DNA from: Eupeodes corollae
Taxonomy: Eukaryota; Arthropoda; Insecta; Diptera; Syrphidae
DNA: 64,000 nt
Direction: 5' to 3'
NCBI RefSeq assembly: GCF_945859685.1
Contig: NC_079148.1
Coordinates: forward strand, 2,852,001 to 2,916,000
Made by a program: the position numbers and the translations under genes. Below the pieces are notes generated by a model, which saw nothing but the letters and a program-made list of their open reading frames with translations, was not told the DNA's origin and searched no databases. Shown in pieces: positions 9,430 to 22,146 of the stretch (position 1 is its first letter; every line of letters begins with the position of its first letter).

Positions 9430-12400
9430 ATGGAAAATTTCACCCTAAGCTACCGCGAAGTTATTCCTGATTTATCCGCCGAAGAAGATTGGAATGAAAT
9501 CACATTGAACACGGGTTTGTTAAATTGTTTTGTTTCTACTGTCTTAACTCAGATAATAATTTATGTATAAACTATTATTTAGGTGCTACCCAGAGCACCC
9601 TTCAGGACATAAAAGTCGCCGAAAAAGCTGGCGGCTACTGCTACAAAAATGCCACAAACAATCACATTCGAAATCGCTTCATATACTGGTAAACCATTTT
9701 CAAATGATTTACAAGATTTTATTCTGAAAAGTCCCTTTTCCAACTAGGCGAACCTATCAAGATATCTTGGAACTATCTGAAGTTAGTTTGGACTTTAATC
9801 TTTATCAAAGCAACGTCCGCTACAAGTTCACCGACTCACCAGTACTCTCCCTGACCATAACCGAGTTGGAGGACTCAATTGTCATTCTTGTGACAACTGT
9901 CTGCAGCTTGCACCGCATCAAATTCTCCCACCCCAATGTTCTGGCTGGAAAACATGAAATATCCGACACTCAATCGTTTTCGATATTTCGTGATGCCAGC
10001 ACCAATGCAGCTCGTGACCCATCTACCTTCTATGTGATCGGACAGAATACGTCCTCGAGTAATCCAGTTCCACACGCTGCAGCAAGTTTTCTCTCTCCCA
10101 ACGGCGAAGAGGCCTACTTTGCTCTCGCCTACCAAAACCAACTAACCTTGTATCTGATGAACTGCCACTCAGGGCAGACTTTGGTCCATGTTCTCAAGGA
10201 GCACTACATTATGCCAAGATTGTTTTCAAATCTTAAAGGAGCTTTAATGTATGAGGTTACTTTGTATTTTGTGGTGTGTTCTTTAAATGTTGCTTTTATT
10301 TTAGTGGAAAATCCAACTCTTCCGATGCTGAATATGCCAACTCCTTGGTGTTCACTCACATCAATGGACACATCTTTCTTGTGGCTCTTTATCGAGATGA
10401 TCAGTTGCGAATGTGGTCGACGACTTCGTTGCAGAATGTTTGTTCCATAAGTTGCATTCGCGAGGGAGCTGAATCAAGAATGCAAGGGCGTAAGTGAAAC
10501 TACATTTTTCTGTTATAGCTCTTTGTTTGTATACCTCCTCTTTCAGCTCAAACAAACGCCCTCCGGAAAATCAACGACACAACTTTATGTGCATTTCTCT
10601 CCCATTCGATGGGCTCGGAATTTGTTTGCATCGATATCAATTCCGATGGAGCCTCGAATTACTATCTAACTCGCAAGAAAATCATATCCGCCCCTCAATC
10701 TGATTTAGCTGATTTCAATGCGTCCGAGTCAAGAATTTGGGCTCTATGGTGTAACGCAGAAGGTGAATTCAGCATATCAAACTTCTGCCTCCAGCGAGGA
10801 ACTGGTATCAATTGGGTATCGGCGGCAATGGAACCACCACCAGACCGTTACTGTGTCGGCGTCGAACAAGGCATGGATCCACGAGAAGCTTACTGCTCCT
10901 ATGTTTTCCGAAAATTCGAAAGACCTGTTGTCACAAAGGCTCTTTTTGTAAGTATTCTAAGATTTCCATTTGAGGTTATGATAATTTAGTTAATTTGTTT
11001 TTAATTAAGATGTTCCGTCGATCAAGTGTTCGTTTCGACTCCAAACTCTCCATTGTCGCTCTCAAAGAACAAGTCTGCCAGGCAGTCGAGGATGAGATCC
11101 AAAACGAAGTCAAAGATTTCGATATCAGCGATGATGAGTATTTGGAAATCTCCACTCGCTTATGGGAACGTTTCTATTCCTGCTGTGAACAGTATCACAT
11201 CAAAGCCTGTCAACCAATTGGTCTCTTAATTCTTGATCCTATCGATGCTTTGTGTATTGTTAAGAAGAATACATTTTCAATGCTTCGACCATGTGAGACT
11301 CTCGAGCACTTAATGGTTTCTGGGGATAATGTCGAAATGGATAATGTTATATCGGTACACTTTGCTGGCAACGAACAAGTCGGAGAGGATTTGGTGAACT
11401 TGGTGGCGATGTTGGCGCAAATAGAACAATGGTTACCAGAAGATGTCAAAATGGACTTGGATAAAAAACTCTATCAATTGGAAATGCCTAATGTACTCAT
11501 AGGGAAGCTGGTTGATGAGATTTTGGATGGCGATCATGATAGAGAGGTGGGTTTATCTTTGCTTGTTTTTCAATGAGATGATGAACTAAGTTTTTCTTTT
11601 GTTTGTTAAGATTCTACCCAACAACTTCATAGTAACCATTCGTCAAAAAATTCAAGCCATTAGCGATCTACGAACCCCGATGGCCATGCTCTTAGATAAT
11701 CTACGCATGGATAATGGAAGTCCTGAAAGCATGCAAACTCATGCAAGTCTCACTCAGTCATCTCGGTTTCTAATGTCGATTGGTGGTCTTTTTGGAAGTC
11801 ATATTGGAGTGTCTGTTCTTTCGGAATCTGTTAGACAAATGTCATTGATTAGGTTCGAGAAATTTGTTTGTTTGGTTTTTAACTTTGATAACTTTATCTT
11901 TCTTTGCACCTCAGCTTTGCTTTGTGTCGTAATTTGCTGATTCTGCAACAGATTCTAATTGATACATGCTCCTTGTCGCCTGACATCCTCGAAACTATTC
12001 GTTCTCAATTTATGCCCGACACAGTGATCTTCCTGCAGTCCTACTACGTAATGGTTTGGATATGTGAAACACCGGTTAATCTTGCTGCCTGTTCCACATT
12101 GTAAGTGAAATTTACTGACACCTGACAATTACATTTAGAATACTACTTTCAGAGATAGCAGCATTCAGCGTTTGAATATGTTGCAATTTACCAATGGAGG
12201 TCCTAAGATTTTCCTCAACGGTGGGAAAAATCACTCAGCTCCTCTGCTTCGGATCTTCCTTAGCTCGAAGGGACTCTACACAGCCTTGGCTCTCTATGGA
12301 GAGGGTTGTAAATCTTTGAAAACTCCACAATGGCAACAGACTTTGATTCCTCTCGTGAGAATCATAAGTCAACTCATGTAAGAGAAAACATATTTTTTTT

Positions 12401-15400
12401 GTCATGAAGTTTTATTTTAGAAAGGTTCCCTTTTCTTTCAGTTGGGCGGTTTCTTTTAACTTCACATTTGGGGAATGGCTATTCAGCACTTGTCAGCACA
12501 TAATCGTCGAGGACTATGTGCGTCTTTTGAACAGTTGGTGTGAATGGAATGTGTGCTCCAGTGAGTCTCATACTTTAACAAATTTTGGAAATTTTCTTAT
12601 CACACTTTTTGTAGGACAATTCATTCTGGCAGTATCACTGCTAGACAATGGAGAAACCCACAAAGCCTACGATCTGTTCTTGCAGAGTGCTAAAGGAGTC
12701 CTTACCGAACAGTTTATGCGGGAGAAGATCCTCAAGAGCACCGAGGAGGAATTGACTCACAACCAAGCTATCGCTCGATACTACCTAAAAGTCATCCAGC
12801 TCTTTGAACAGCACAATGCATTGGATCATATAATTTCCATGGCTCAAGTTGCCATTGGAATTCTCGACAAAAATGATCCACAATTGCCGATGTTCCAATC
12901 GATAGTCTTCAACAATCATCTGATTCTCGAACACTATGAGGAAGCCTATCATTCCCTAATTTACAACGCCGAGTTATCGAGGAGAAAGGACTGCTTGCGG
13001 CAGTTGGTGGTGACTTTGTTTAATAAGAAACGCTTGGATCTTCTTATGCATTTCCCTTACGTGGGATTGCATGATGAATTCGAGAATATTGTCGAATCCC
13101 GAGCTAGATCGCTTGCCATCGATGATAATGAGATCTATGACTTTTTGTATGCGTTCCATGTGAACAATGGGAATATGCGAAAAGCTTCATCTGTCATGTA
13201 TGAGCAGGCGATGCGTTTGCATCTGGAGAGTGATTCTATAGAAGCCATGAAGAAGCGTTGTTCTTGTCTTCTAGTTTGCATCAATTCGTTGCATCTTATT
13301 GACCATCGATATAGGTGGATTGCAAAGCCAGTTATTGGAGATGAATACGGTAGTAATTCTATGACCAATGATAACATGGAAACCGAAGAGGTAATGATAG
13401 TGTGACATGATTGGTTCCTCATTTTATTTTTAAATTAAATGTTTTTTTTCTGAAGGCAATTGGAAAGGAACAAGTTGTAGTTTTAGAAATCAAAGACATT
13501 CGCAAGGAACTCCTTCAAACTGAGTCATTGATTGTTTTATCGGAACATCGCAAAGACATTGGGGCTTTCCTGCATGCAGGCTCTCAAGAACTTATTGTTA
13601 TTCTTTCGAATAGTGGACTTTTTACACCAGCCTTGAAATTGGCCAAAGGATTCGGACACAGTGTGTTGCCGGTGTTTGATAGTTTGACAGCAGCATGTGT
13701 GAGGACAGCCGATGAGAATCCCAATGACGCATGGTCATGGTTGCAGGAAAATGATTTAGCAGGTAAAAGAACATTTTGAGATGAGGAGTCATACATCTTA
13801 CAATTTTGTTTCTTTTTTTCATTTGAAGATCTTCCACATAGAAGCAGCGCAGCAGATATGGCTTGGTCCTTGTTGCAAAAATTGGTTGAAGATAATGAGG
13901 AAGAAGACTCAACGATGATCCGGAAGAGTGTCGTTAATAAACTTTTGAGTTTAAATGCATTTGTTCCGCAGTGGTTGTATATCGCTTATAAGGTAAGTTT
14001 AACAAATATCTTGACTATTAACTCCCCTAACACTGCTGGTTCAAATTTTCGTATCTAAAATGATGGTTAACACTTGCTTTGTTGAGATGTAAGCAACAAG
14101 CTTTATTCCTTAAGCGGTTCAGTGAAAGAAAAAACAAAAACTAAGTAGCCAACCTAAACCGATATTGATCTTCACCTGCAAAGCCTCTCAGTCTGCATAG
14201 CTCCTTCCACAACGGGAGCGGGAGGGTTTTGCGAGATCTCTTTTTAATGAACAACAATGGTTAAGATTTGTAAGTCATTAGGCCCTAGTTTACAACGAAC
14301 TTTCGCACCACGTAATTTAATATAATTGATGATTCGTTGAACGAAATTCTGCTCGCCCGACGCTATTGTTTCCACCGTCAGGAACCCAATCTCTGCTGTT
14401 ACTTCAAATGAACCACAACTTAGCAAAATCCCTGCACAGAGTATGCATTGTAAAGTTTGATACCTCGTGTTTTTTTACAGAATAAAGTAAAAGGATCTTC
14501 GTTACAAAAATAAGCTTCGAGTAGTGAGTTTCGAGGCAGTCACTAGTATATTTTTGAGTTTTTCCTGGCCAGACTCACTGCGCGAAGATTGGTTTCGTAA
14601 CGAAGCCACCACGTTATTACTCGAATTACCTTGAGTAAGCTCGAAATCTTGTGAATAATCACGCTGCTGGTGAGTTCTTCTGCTACTTGAATAGTATGCA
14701 TCTTTATTGGACGACGTTCTTCTTCTGTTTCAACACAATCAGAGGAAATATATTTTCGCCAAAAAATTCAATGTATCAATAGCAACAAATTTATTTACTT
14801 TTAAGGCTGCCGATCGAAGGAGGGTATCAGCCTGAGATATTACGTTTTTCCAGTGACCAACCGCTCGTGCGCCTGATCCCTGTCGGTTCAGGTCTTCCTC
14901 GTCGTCTCGAACCTGGGAGCTGAGATTGAAAGATTTTTTTACCGGAGCATTGTTGTGCATTCACTCGATATGGCCGGGTTAGTGTAGGCGATGCGTTTCG
15001 GCTCTTTGAACTACATCTACGTCTTGATAGGTTAGGTTAGGTTAAAGCGGCTGTTCATGATAGAAGCGGATACACTTAGGTCAGTTTAATGGCCCATTGT
15101 GATACCACATGAATCTTGAAGCTTCCTCCTAAGCTCAATGAAACCAGTTTGAGTCGCTTACGAAGACGTGAGAGTCTGATTATGCTGATATGATTCAGAT
15201 CGTTTAAGAAGAATTCTCCTAGATAATTCTTGCGTTTTTGAGCTAGAGCAGGGCATGCACAGAGAAGGTGAAGAATTGTTTGCTCCCCTTTCTCGTCCAC
15301 ACGGCTTCTGCAAAATTCATTTGAGCATACGCCTAGCCGCGTACTTTGCTTGATCGTTTTAAACCTAGTGTTGGCCAGATGTTTTTAGTCACCTGACACG

Positions 15401-17664
15401 TGGTGATGTTGTTCCACCTTGTTGTTGTTTGCCTTCTTCGTAGCGTCTTGCATTAGCAACAGTTTACAAGTAGCGATTGGTATACCAGTATTTGCCAAAC
15501 GTGGTAAGATGGGCTGCACTGTACTGCCTTACATCTTTATAGAATTGTTACAATTCAGGATTGAACCTTCTCCTCGATTCGCATATAGTACCAAATATCT
15601 ACTGATTTTCCTCTCAAAAGTGCCAACTGTCACTTCCCCTTTTTAACTTATCGTCCAGCACTCGTACAATTCCAGTCTAATATCACTCTTGTGATCTACC
15701 TTCTCAAGGACTTAAAGAAATATATGATAGATCTTATCCTTGCCTGAACCATGTGCATGTCTGAAATAGCTAGTATGATCGACGGTTACTCGGCTTGGTA
15801 TTTGTAGGTCAATGGGATTGGTTTACAAGTTTAAAAGTTAGTTAGTATAACGTCAAGAAAGATTCGTAAGAAACCTCGTCCTTACGGCATTCAACCATAC
15901 AATTGATTTTCCATCGGCCTTGAAAAAAGAGTTTGACGACATCAAAATAAATAGAACCTTTAACACTAACCACAACAGGAAGTTAAAAACAGGTTAATTT
16001 CCCAATTTTTCTAACCGTATTAATTAAAGTGTATCGTAATAAAAAAAACTCTCTAAGATATCCCTATAACTCCCTAATTGCTGCCGGACCATCCAAAGAA
16101 ACAAAACTATAATCTTAAGCGTTGAACACGCATTTTTTACCAGTGGCAAGTCGCTGTACAGCTCGTATTACTCCTGATTAAATCTTCTCCGCCAAATGTT
16201 TCTTTGCCTGTCCACACAAACCGGACCATAGATCGTACGCAAAACCTTCCTCTCGAAGATACCAAGAGATCCTTCATCCGCCTGAGAAAGGGTCCATGCT
16301 TCTGCACCATACAGCAAGACTGGGATGATTAAAGTTTTGTAGAGTGTCTCTTTGGTACTTCGCGATAGGGCCTTATTCCTCAATTGCTTCCTTAGGCCAA
16401 AGAAAAGCGATTAGCAATTGTAATTCTACATTTGATCTCCGCGCTGATGTCATTTCCAGAATTAACAGTAGTGCCCAGATAAACAAATTCGCTTACCACC
16501 TCGAAGTTTTAACTGTCAATTGTCACATTTTGACCAAGTCTACGGTGTGAATCGACTCTATTTGAAGACATTAAATACTTCGTTTTGTCCTCGTTAATGT
16601 CAAGACCCATTTTCTTCGCCTCAGACTCGATTATAGAGAAGGCACCCGTCATAAAGTCGATGTCATCTGCATATGCAAGATATTGTGTTGAATTTTGAAA
16701 GATGGTGCCACTTGTATTGGCGTTTATGTTGCGCACCACTCTTTCAAGAACAATATTAAAGCAGCTACATGACAGCGCATCGCCTTGTCGAAGTCCTCTG
16801 TTGGTTTCGGTCGAGTCTTCCAATTTCGACGCAGCAACGAGCATTTTCCAGCGTCACGCTGGAACTCGCTTTCAAGTTCTACCCAAATTTGAAATAAGAG
16901 CTGGAGCTAAATATCCTAATTTTATAAACTTTCACGTGTTGAACCCCACTCAGTCAATTAATACATTTTCCAAACACCAAGACGTTTCAAAACAACACAG
17001 TTCAGACAACTCTTTCGATCCTTTTTTTTCCACCAGTAGTCAAACTTACTAAATATTCGATTAAATATCCACTTTCCCAAGTCTTAGAGACCAGAAGATC
17101 TATCAAAATGTCTGTAATCTCTTGGTTATTTCTTGTTTACTACGAAGAGAAAACCAGAACAAGCTTCTTGATCCACATCCAACAGGATGGTCTGCCTTGA
17201 GGAACAGTGAAGCCAGTCTTAAAATACCACCGCCAAAAATTAAAGGATTACCTTATTTTAAGTTCTCATTGGCATATTGATTAAAATTGTTTATTTCCCA
17301 ATCATTTCAGGCTGCCAATTCTTCGGAACTCCTTCGCTTATTTGTAAATCACAGCCGTCTTCTGGAAGCAACCGAACTAGCTAAAGAACTCATCTGGGCC
17401 ATGCTCGGAGCAGGTAGCGAATATTTCGATTTCAAACGACCAATAGCCGTGACCAATCGTGAGATGTGCCTGCCATTGCATTCGTTGGATCTCCTTATGC
17501 ACGGACTGAAGCTGAACTCCGACATTGACGTCGAATACAAACAAGCCCACGTCGAACTGGACGAAGTTCTTAAGATGTACATCGATACCGCAGTGCGAAC
17601 ATCAGACGATAAAATACAAATGGCCTATCAAATGGAACGGGATCGTCAGAAGCAGAGAAACTAA
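9430..17664 (+). CDS. Nup160: Nucleoporin Nup160
   Basis: Scaffold nucleoporin of the Y-shaped Nup107-160 complex, needed for pore assembly and mRNA export. Fourteen exons join without a frame error: 9430-9514, 9583-9688, 9748-10248, 10305-10489, 10547-10947, 11010-11546, 11611-11852, 11915-12100, 12153-12377, 12442-12560, 12615-13390, 13456-13762, 13829-13992 and 17311-17664. They total 4188 nt, or 1395 residues, close to the fly protein's length. The start MENFTLSYREVIP is the first ATG in frame. The N-terminal third reads as a beta-propeller (for example FTHINGHIFLVALYRDDQLRMWS, given by exon 4, positions 10305-10489). The remainder is helical-repeat, with the YEEAYHSL and FVPQWLY stretches. 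Introns are 54-70 bp except the last, which is 3.3 kb and filled with LINE and SINE relics. Poly(A) signals (AATAAA) overlap at 17675-17690. Confidence 0.95.
14250..14325 (+). repeat. tRNA-derived SINE, 3' tail fragment
   Basis: The segment 'aatggttaagatttgtaagtcattaggccctag' and the following 'cgaactttcgcaccacgtaattta' match the 3' 70 bases of the SINE copies at 27671 and 37667. The tRNA-like head is missing. Confidence 0.65.
14990..15390 (-). pseudogene. LINE ORF2 C-terminal relic (CCHC tail), copy 1
   Basis: The minus strand reads DEKGEQTILHLLCACPALA followed by a Lys/Arg-rich stretch, the zinc-knuckle-like tail that ends ORF2 of several insect LINEs. The downstream untranslated part, including the 'cttaggtcagtttaatggcccattgtgataccacatgaatct' region at 15076-15117, is repeated at 33613-33655, so both come from one family. 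No start codon or full domain survives. Confidence 0.7.
16140..16860 (-). pseudogene. LINE reverse-transcriptase relic, copy 1
   Basis: Frame 16844-16509 encodes GLRQGDALSCSCFNIVLE and, further on, YLAYADDIDFM, the RT motifs B and C (YADD). A second frame, 16383-16168, carries LYKTLIIPVLLYGAEAW and FERKVLRTIYGP from the thumb region. The two are in different frames, so at least one frameshift separates them. A sister fragment lies at 42900-43330. Confidence 0.8.
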
Positions 17665-17743
17665 TTGTTAAAAAAAATAAAATAAATAAAGTCATCTGTT
17701 CTTTTGTAGTTAATATATTTTATTTAAATTTTTTAAATTCTTT
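17665..17743. promoter_or_regulatory. Shared bidirectional 3' end region, Nup160/RfC38
   Basis: Only 79 bp separate the two convergent stop codons. The plus strand has overlapping AATAAA signals at about 17675-17690 for Nup160. The minus strand has an AATAAA-type signal (TTTATT at about 17720 on the plus strand) for RfC38. Mature transcripts probably overlap at their 3' ends. Confidence 0.55.
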
Positions 17744-18877
17744 TTAAAACTCATCCATCATAAGAGATTCAGATATGAATCGTTTGTAAATGTTCATGAA
17801 GTGCGCCACAAACGCTTCCAAATGGAAAATATGTTTGGAGCCGTTCTGCATCCGATGCTCATACAAAGTGGCAAACTCCAGTGTTTTGGCTTTCAAAGAC
17901 ATATCACAATTCTTGACCAGATTCTCAACCAACCCTTTGAAAATCATATCTGGAGGCACCCCCTGGGCCAGGAGCTCATACAAACGATCACGTATTTTTT
18001 CCAGCTTGGCTGGTGTCTGCTCAAGGATGATTTGGTTAGCTGTTTCTTTAAGGAAAACCTGCCAATCTAAATCGACGATTTCCTGATTTGACGTGAATGG
18101 ATATTGCTGCACTTTAGCTGCTTCCAGCATCAGAATCGCACGTCTCAGGTTTCTCTCTGATTTCTCTCCTATGCGGTGGGCCAATTCGATGGGGATATTG
18201 AGTCCTTCCTTTTTGCAAGTGCTCTGTAAGATTCCAACGATGACATCTTGTGAGGGTGCCGAGACCCTGATTCCCAGACAACGGCTGCGAATGGCCGGGA
18301 TCACACGGGAAGTTGAATTGACCGATAGAATGATGCGACATGTTGCAACGTATTTTTCCATTGTGCGACGCAGGGCGTGTTGAGCGTCTTTCGTGAGTTC
18401 ATCTACTTCCGAGAGGACAATCACTTTGAAGTCTCGCTGCCCGTGTGGGTCGATTTGGTGGGTTTGAGCAACCTGTTTGATCAAATCGATTACCACGACA
18501 CGATCGTATATGCCGGCATCGGAAGGATTCACTTCCATATGATAGTTGCTGCTCACTGTCATGACTTCCACTTTACGATTGGATGGAGTTGTGAAGGTCA
18601 TAGTTTCGTTTCGCAGACGTTCTACTCCAGATCCATAGAGTTCGCGCAAGAGGCACATTATTCGAGTCTTTTTGCCAGCTCCTGACGGGCCATAGAACAT
18701 TAGATGTGGGAAGTCACCTTGTTGGCTGAGGTTCCGCAAGTGCTCTGCTTGTTCCTAGAGTAACATTTGTTTTTCTTGTTATTAAAGTGAATGACTTACA
18801 ACTTGAAATAAAATTACTTTGTGGTAGTCCAATTTGGCAAGCTCCCTTGGTCGGTGTTTGTCCACCCAAAGAGACAT
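17744..18877 (-). CDS. RfC38: Replication factor C subunit 3 (RFC38)
   Basis: Clamp-loader subunit that, with the other RFC subunits, opens PCNA and loads it on primed DNA. Two exons on the minus strand, 18877-18818 and 18754-17744, flank a 63-bp intron and give 356 residues, the expected length. The protein starts MSLWVDKHRPRELAKLDYHK, the canonical RFC3 N-terminus. Walker A is GPSGAGKKT at residues 42-50. A Walker-B-like acidic segment is VLSEVDELTKDAQHALRRTM, and the SRC sensor appears in IRSRCLGIR. The helical C-terminal collar ends in SLMMDEF. The gene is convergent with Nup160. The plus-strand frames over it are antisense shadows. Confidence 0.96.
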
Positions 18878-19157
18878 GATATTTATATGTTTTTAAGGAG
18901 TAGATGTAATAAATAAAATTAATAAACACAAAACGATAAACGATGTTTTAAAACAAATTAGCCGGCCCGCGCTTTTTATTTCAAAAAATGTTGATAACCT
19001 TGACATTTGACAACTGAGTCTTTCACGTTCAGGTTTTTGAATTTGTTTAAGGGTGTGTTTCATTGTAAATTTCATATTAAACTCTGTTTACACTAAACAA
19101 AAGTGGACTCTGTTTCCAGTTTTTTAAATCTGGTTTTACAAAATGTTGTTAACATTG

Positions 19158-20671
19158 ACATACTATACATGGACTGCTAGTAGCCAACTTCACGATGGTT
19201 CCACTTTTAAAGGACAAAACACTAGCGCAAAGAGGGCTATGCGGAAAAATTGTGTAACATTTAATACTCACATCCACTGCTGTCGTTTTTGCTACTATAG
19301 TAGTATTTTACTATTTTCAGAGTCAACTGCTACTCTACCCACGGACGAAAACTACTCCCCAAAATAAAACGGAAAATAAATTTTTATTTGGTTTACAAAA
19401 AACCAAAATTTAAAATATAATGCCCCAATAATAGTGCAACAGCAGAAAGAAAATTTTCAGATATAAGCCTTATAAAAGATAAAAAAGAAATTCACTCAAC
19501 GTATAAACGGTAAATGCCCTACTAACTGCTAAGGAACTAATTAAAAACAATTTCACAGAAAAATGGGAGCCATCGAAAACTTTAATCTAGAATAACAAAT
19601 CATTGTATAAGGCGCCAGTTATAGCTATCATTGGTTTTCATCATTGAAAACAAACATTCGAATGTTTTTGACAGGTCGTTTATAGCTATCCTTAAACATT
19701 TTTGTCATTGAAAAATTTCCCGATTGAAATCCACCGACAAAATTTTACTGAGAGAAATCTATCATTGGAATTGTGTGAAATTGGAACACAAATCAGTGGA
19801 ACGATTCGTTTCACCTTTGAATATAAAGTATCAGCTGTTCAGGAAAATGAATTTCCATCCGTTGTAGAGAAAAATAAATGCGCAATTACACTTTTTTCTC
19901 AAAAAACAAATTCTTTGTGTGATTTCCGATGGATGATTATATAATTTTCATTTCTAATCAAAGGGAAACATCGTCTTGATCGATTTCAATGGTAGCTATA
20001 ATTGACCCCTTAATGATTGTAACTGAAAATATGAAACATCGAATTTACAATAATGCCTTTAATTTATTCTTGAATATTCAAACATGTATGTTGATGTAAA
20101 ATATAATTTCAATTGTCAATTTCTTATTTAATTAAAAAAGTTATGAGTTTAAATTATTTATTTCAACTATATTATTTTAAAATGTTGGCCTTTAAGCAGT
20201 GAAAGCAAAAATTTGGTACGACATTATATCCTTCTATTTGTCTGTTTTCGGAACATTAACCTTCTCAATAGGCCAATTAACTTCGAATTTGGACATTTTT
20301 ATTTTCAGTTTTTAATTTTGTTCATGGGCCAAGCATGTGTTTGTTGTTTTTTTGTTTCACTCCTCAATTTAAGAAAATGCTCCCCAAAATGATAGAAAAA
20401 TACTACTCTCTAAATTTTCAAAACGACAGCACTGCTCACAGCAAAAAAAACATGGCATCGTTTGTCTTCAACAAATTATACTAGATGTCAGTACTTTCTA
20501 TGTCAGAAAAAGCTTTTCTCAACTAAATACGAACAGATGTCGCTAAATATTACATACTTTTTTTTGCCACTGGGCCTGAAAGGGCTAGTGTAGCTAGTTT
20601 AAAGTGGAACCATTTTTATTAAAACTTTGTATGGAAAATTCACACCACTAGCAGTCCATGTATAGTATGTC
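19158..20671. mobile_element. MITE-like element family B, 1.5 kb
   Basis: Near-perfect inverted termini GACATACTATACATGGACTG, continuing into CTAGT, occur at 19158-19181 and, complemented, at 20648-20672. Just inside both ends is a matching 'atggttccacttt' block (19195 on the left, complement near 20610 on the right). A 320-bp relative with the same ATGGACTGCTAGT terminus lies at 50409-50729. No transposase frame is visible. Part of the length is due to the nested family A element. Confidence 0.65.
19609..20012. mobile_element. MITE family A, about 400 bp, nested
   Basis: It begins GGCGCCAGTTATAGCTATCA after TATAA and ends with the near inverted copy, ATGGTAGCTATAATTGACCCC followed by TTAA. 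It is colinear with, but inverted relative to, the copy at 665-1104. It lies inside the family B element, so it arrived after that element did. Confidence 0.8.
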
Positions 20672-20867
20672 TATGGTTGTTAATAATACTCAGAATCGAT
20701 AAGAATTGTTTGTTTATAAGCGTTAGAGATGATGTAGAGGTTTATTTTTTATCTGAATGTAAAGTTTCATTGGTTATTGTGTATGATTTGACAGTTCTGC
20801 TCATTAAAATTCGAAAATTCATCATAAATTGTTCAACTTCAGAACAGCACTTCCAAATTGGGAAAAT

Positions 20868-21200
20868 TTAAAGTGGGTTTATATGTACATAAATCTGCAT
20901 AATGCAGACAATTAAAGGGAGGCAGATTTATATGCCAAAGCCTGAAAGTGGGAGAGAAAACAACAGTGGTAACCTAACAAAAGCCAAAACGGAAAGAAAA
21001 TTGAAAAATCTATCCGGACAACCAAAAAACATTGCTTTAAAAGAAAAACGATGGTTATATGAGAGTTAAAACGCACTTTGAATTCTTTATATATTAAAAA
21101 CGGATTAAAATGAAAATAATCTCACTAATGAAACGAAAATATTGGAATTAGTTGCACGAACATTACAACTAAAAGGAAATTATGCCTCTTCACCATAATT
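20868..21200. repeat. Dispersed repeat, related to 6990-7400
   Basis: Second copy of the repeat described at 6990-7400. Matching blocks include 'tgcataatgcag', 'gggaggcagat', 'aacaaaagcc' and 'ccggacaaccaaaaaa'. No frame and no clear ends. Confidence 0.45.
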
Positions 21201-21955
21201 TTCACCTAATTTTCTTTAATTTGAATTTTGTATCTTTATCTATTTCACGGTTTTAAATGCTTTTAAGTTATTTTTTCAATAAACGAAATTACAACGCATA
21301 AAGCGAAAACAATTCTCAAGCCATTAACGAATCACATTCATTAAAATATTTGTGAACATTCCCTGAAACTATCTGCGCGACCTAAATAGCAGACCTCTTC
21401 TATTTCGCCATCTCTCGGGATTGGATTAGAAGCCTTTTCCCGGCTGGGGCGTTGATGTCCAATCACTTTATATGACTCAATCATCTAAGTACGGGACCAA
21501 ATATCAGCTGAAGATTTTTTCTCTCGAAGCATTTTTAGACGTTCTCATCTTTTTTAAATAAGATCCAAGCCTGAGAGCCCTAAACCGGGCTGATGAGTGA
21601 CTTTAAATGAGTCTTAATGAATGTTAAGCTTCCATGGTTTTCAAAAATTCATTTGTAATACGTTTTTGGGGTGGATTTCAAACTCTAATTTTAATAATAT
21701 GTACATATATGCTCAAATTAAACTACCCATTTTGAACATTTTTATATCTTTTTTAATTTATGTATTTCAAAAACTTGATGTGATAACCTTGTTTTGATGA
21801 CGAATTCGTTACATAAATAGTTCACTATTACACGGTTACGCATTTTTTTTAAAAGGCATCATAAAATTAATACTTCTCGTTTCTTCGAGGTTTATGAAGA
21901 ACATGTGAGGAAGATTTTTGAAAAGTAATTAAAATACTGAAAATATTTTAATAAT

Positions 21956-22061
21956 GGGCCCTATCGTGAACAAGATTTCCCGTGAAATATTTCCCACGTT
22001 CGAAAAATTCGTATCGTGAATGATATTCGAAATTCCGCTCGGAATTTATTGCTATCGTGAA
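21956..22061 (+). repeat. Harbinger left terminal repeat with TATCGTGAA motifs
   Basis: TATCGTGAA occurs at 21962-21970, 22012-22020 and 22053-22061, spaced about 50 and 41 bp. On the right side the complement is at 26876-26884, and a variant TATCGGGAA is at 26942-26950. Repeated subterminal motifs are candidate binding sites for the transposase or its Myb-like partner; that role is inference. Confidence 0.7.
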
Positions 22062-22146
22062 CAATATTTGCATGGGAAATTTGATGTGATTTCTCTGGAA
22101 TTTTTCCGCATTTATTTTGGCGGAGAAATTAAGGCGAGACGGAGCA

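Larger units (their letters stand above)
13993..17310 (+). other. Nup160 intron 13, transposon-filled
   Basis: A GTAAGT donor and TTTCAG acceptor bound a 3.3-kb intron that is about 50 times the length of the other introns in this gene. It contains a SINE tail (about 14250-14325), a LINE RNase H/C-terminal relic (about 14990-15390, minus) and a LINE reverse-transcriptase relic (about 16140-16860, minus). The remaining sequence has no recognisable content. Confidence 0.8.
18878..21955. other. Gene-free stretch, nested MITEs
   Basis: Upstream of RfC38. It holds MITE family B (19158-20671), with a family A MITE (19609-20012) nested inside it, then the second copy of a dispersed repeat (20868-21200). 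A plus-strand frame at 19702-19944 lies wholly inside the family A MITE and is not a gene. Nothing is recognised at 21200-21955. Confidence 0.6.

Noticed and set aside
9875..10141. Minus-strand open frame of 88 codons inside Nup160 exon 3
   Set aside because: Lies antisense to a well-supported coding exon; no domain, and its openness follows from the codon use of the real gene.
15031..15046. Short TTAGG-like run (ggttaggttaggtta), possible telomere repeat
   Set aside because: Only three units, inside the 3' region of a LINE relic. The sister copy at 33568 has the same context without the repeat being extended.
17790..18685. Several plus-strand frames of 75-102 codons
   Set aside because: All are antisense shadows of the RfC38 coding sequence; none has a domain or splice signals.
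19702..19944. 80-codon plus-strand frame
   Set aside because: Entirely inside a family A MITE; the same frame is not kept in the sister copy at 665-1104.
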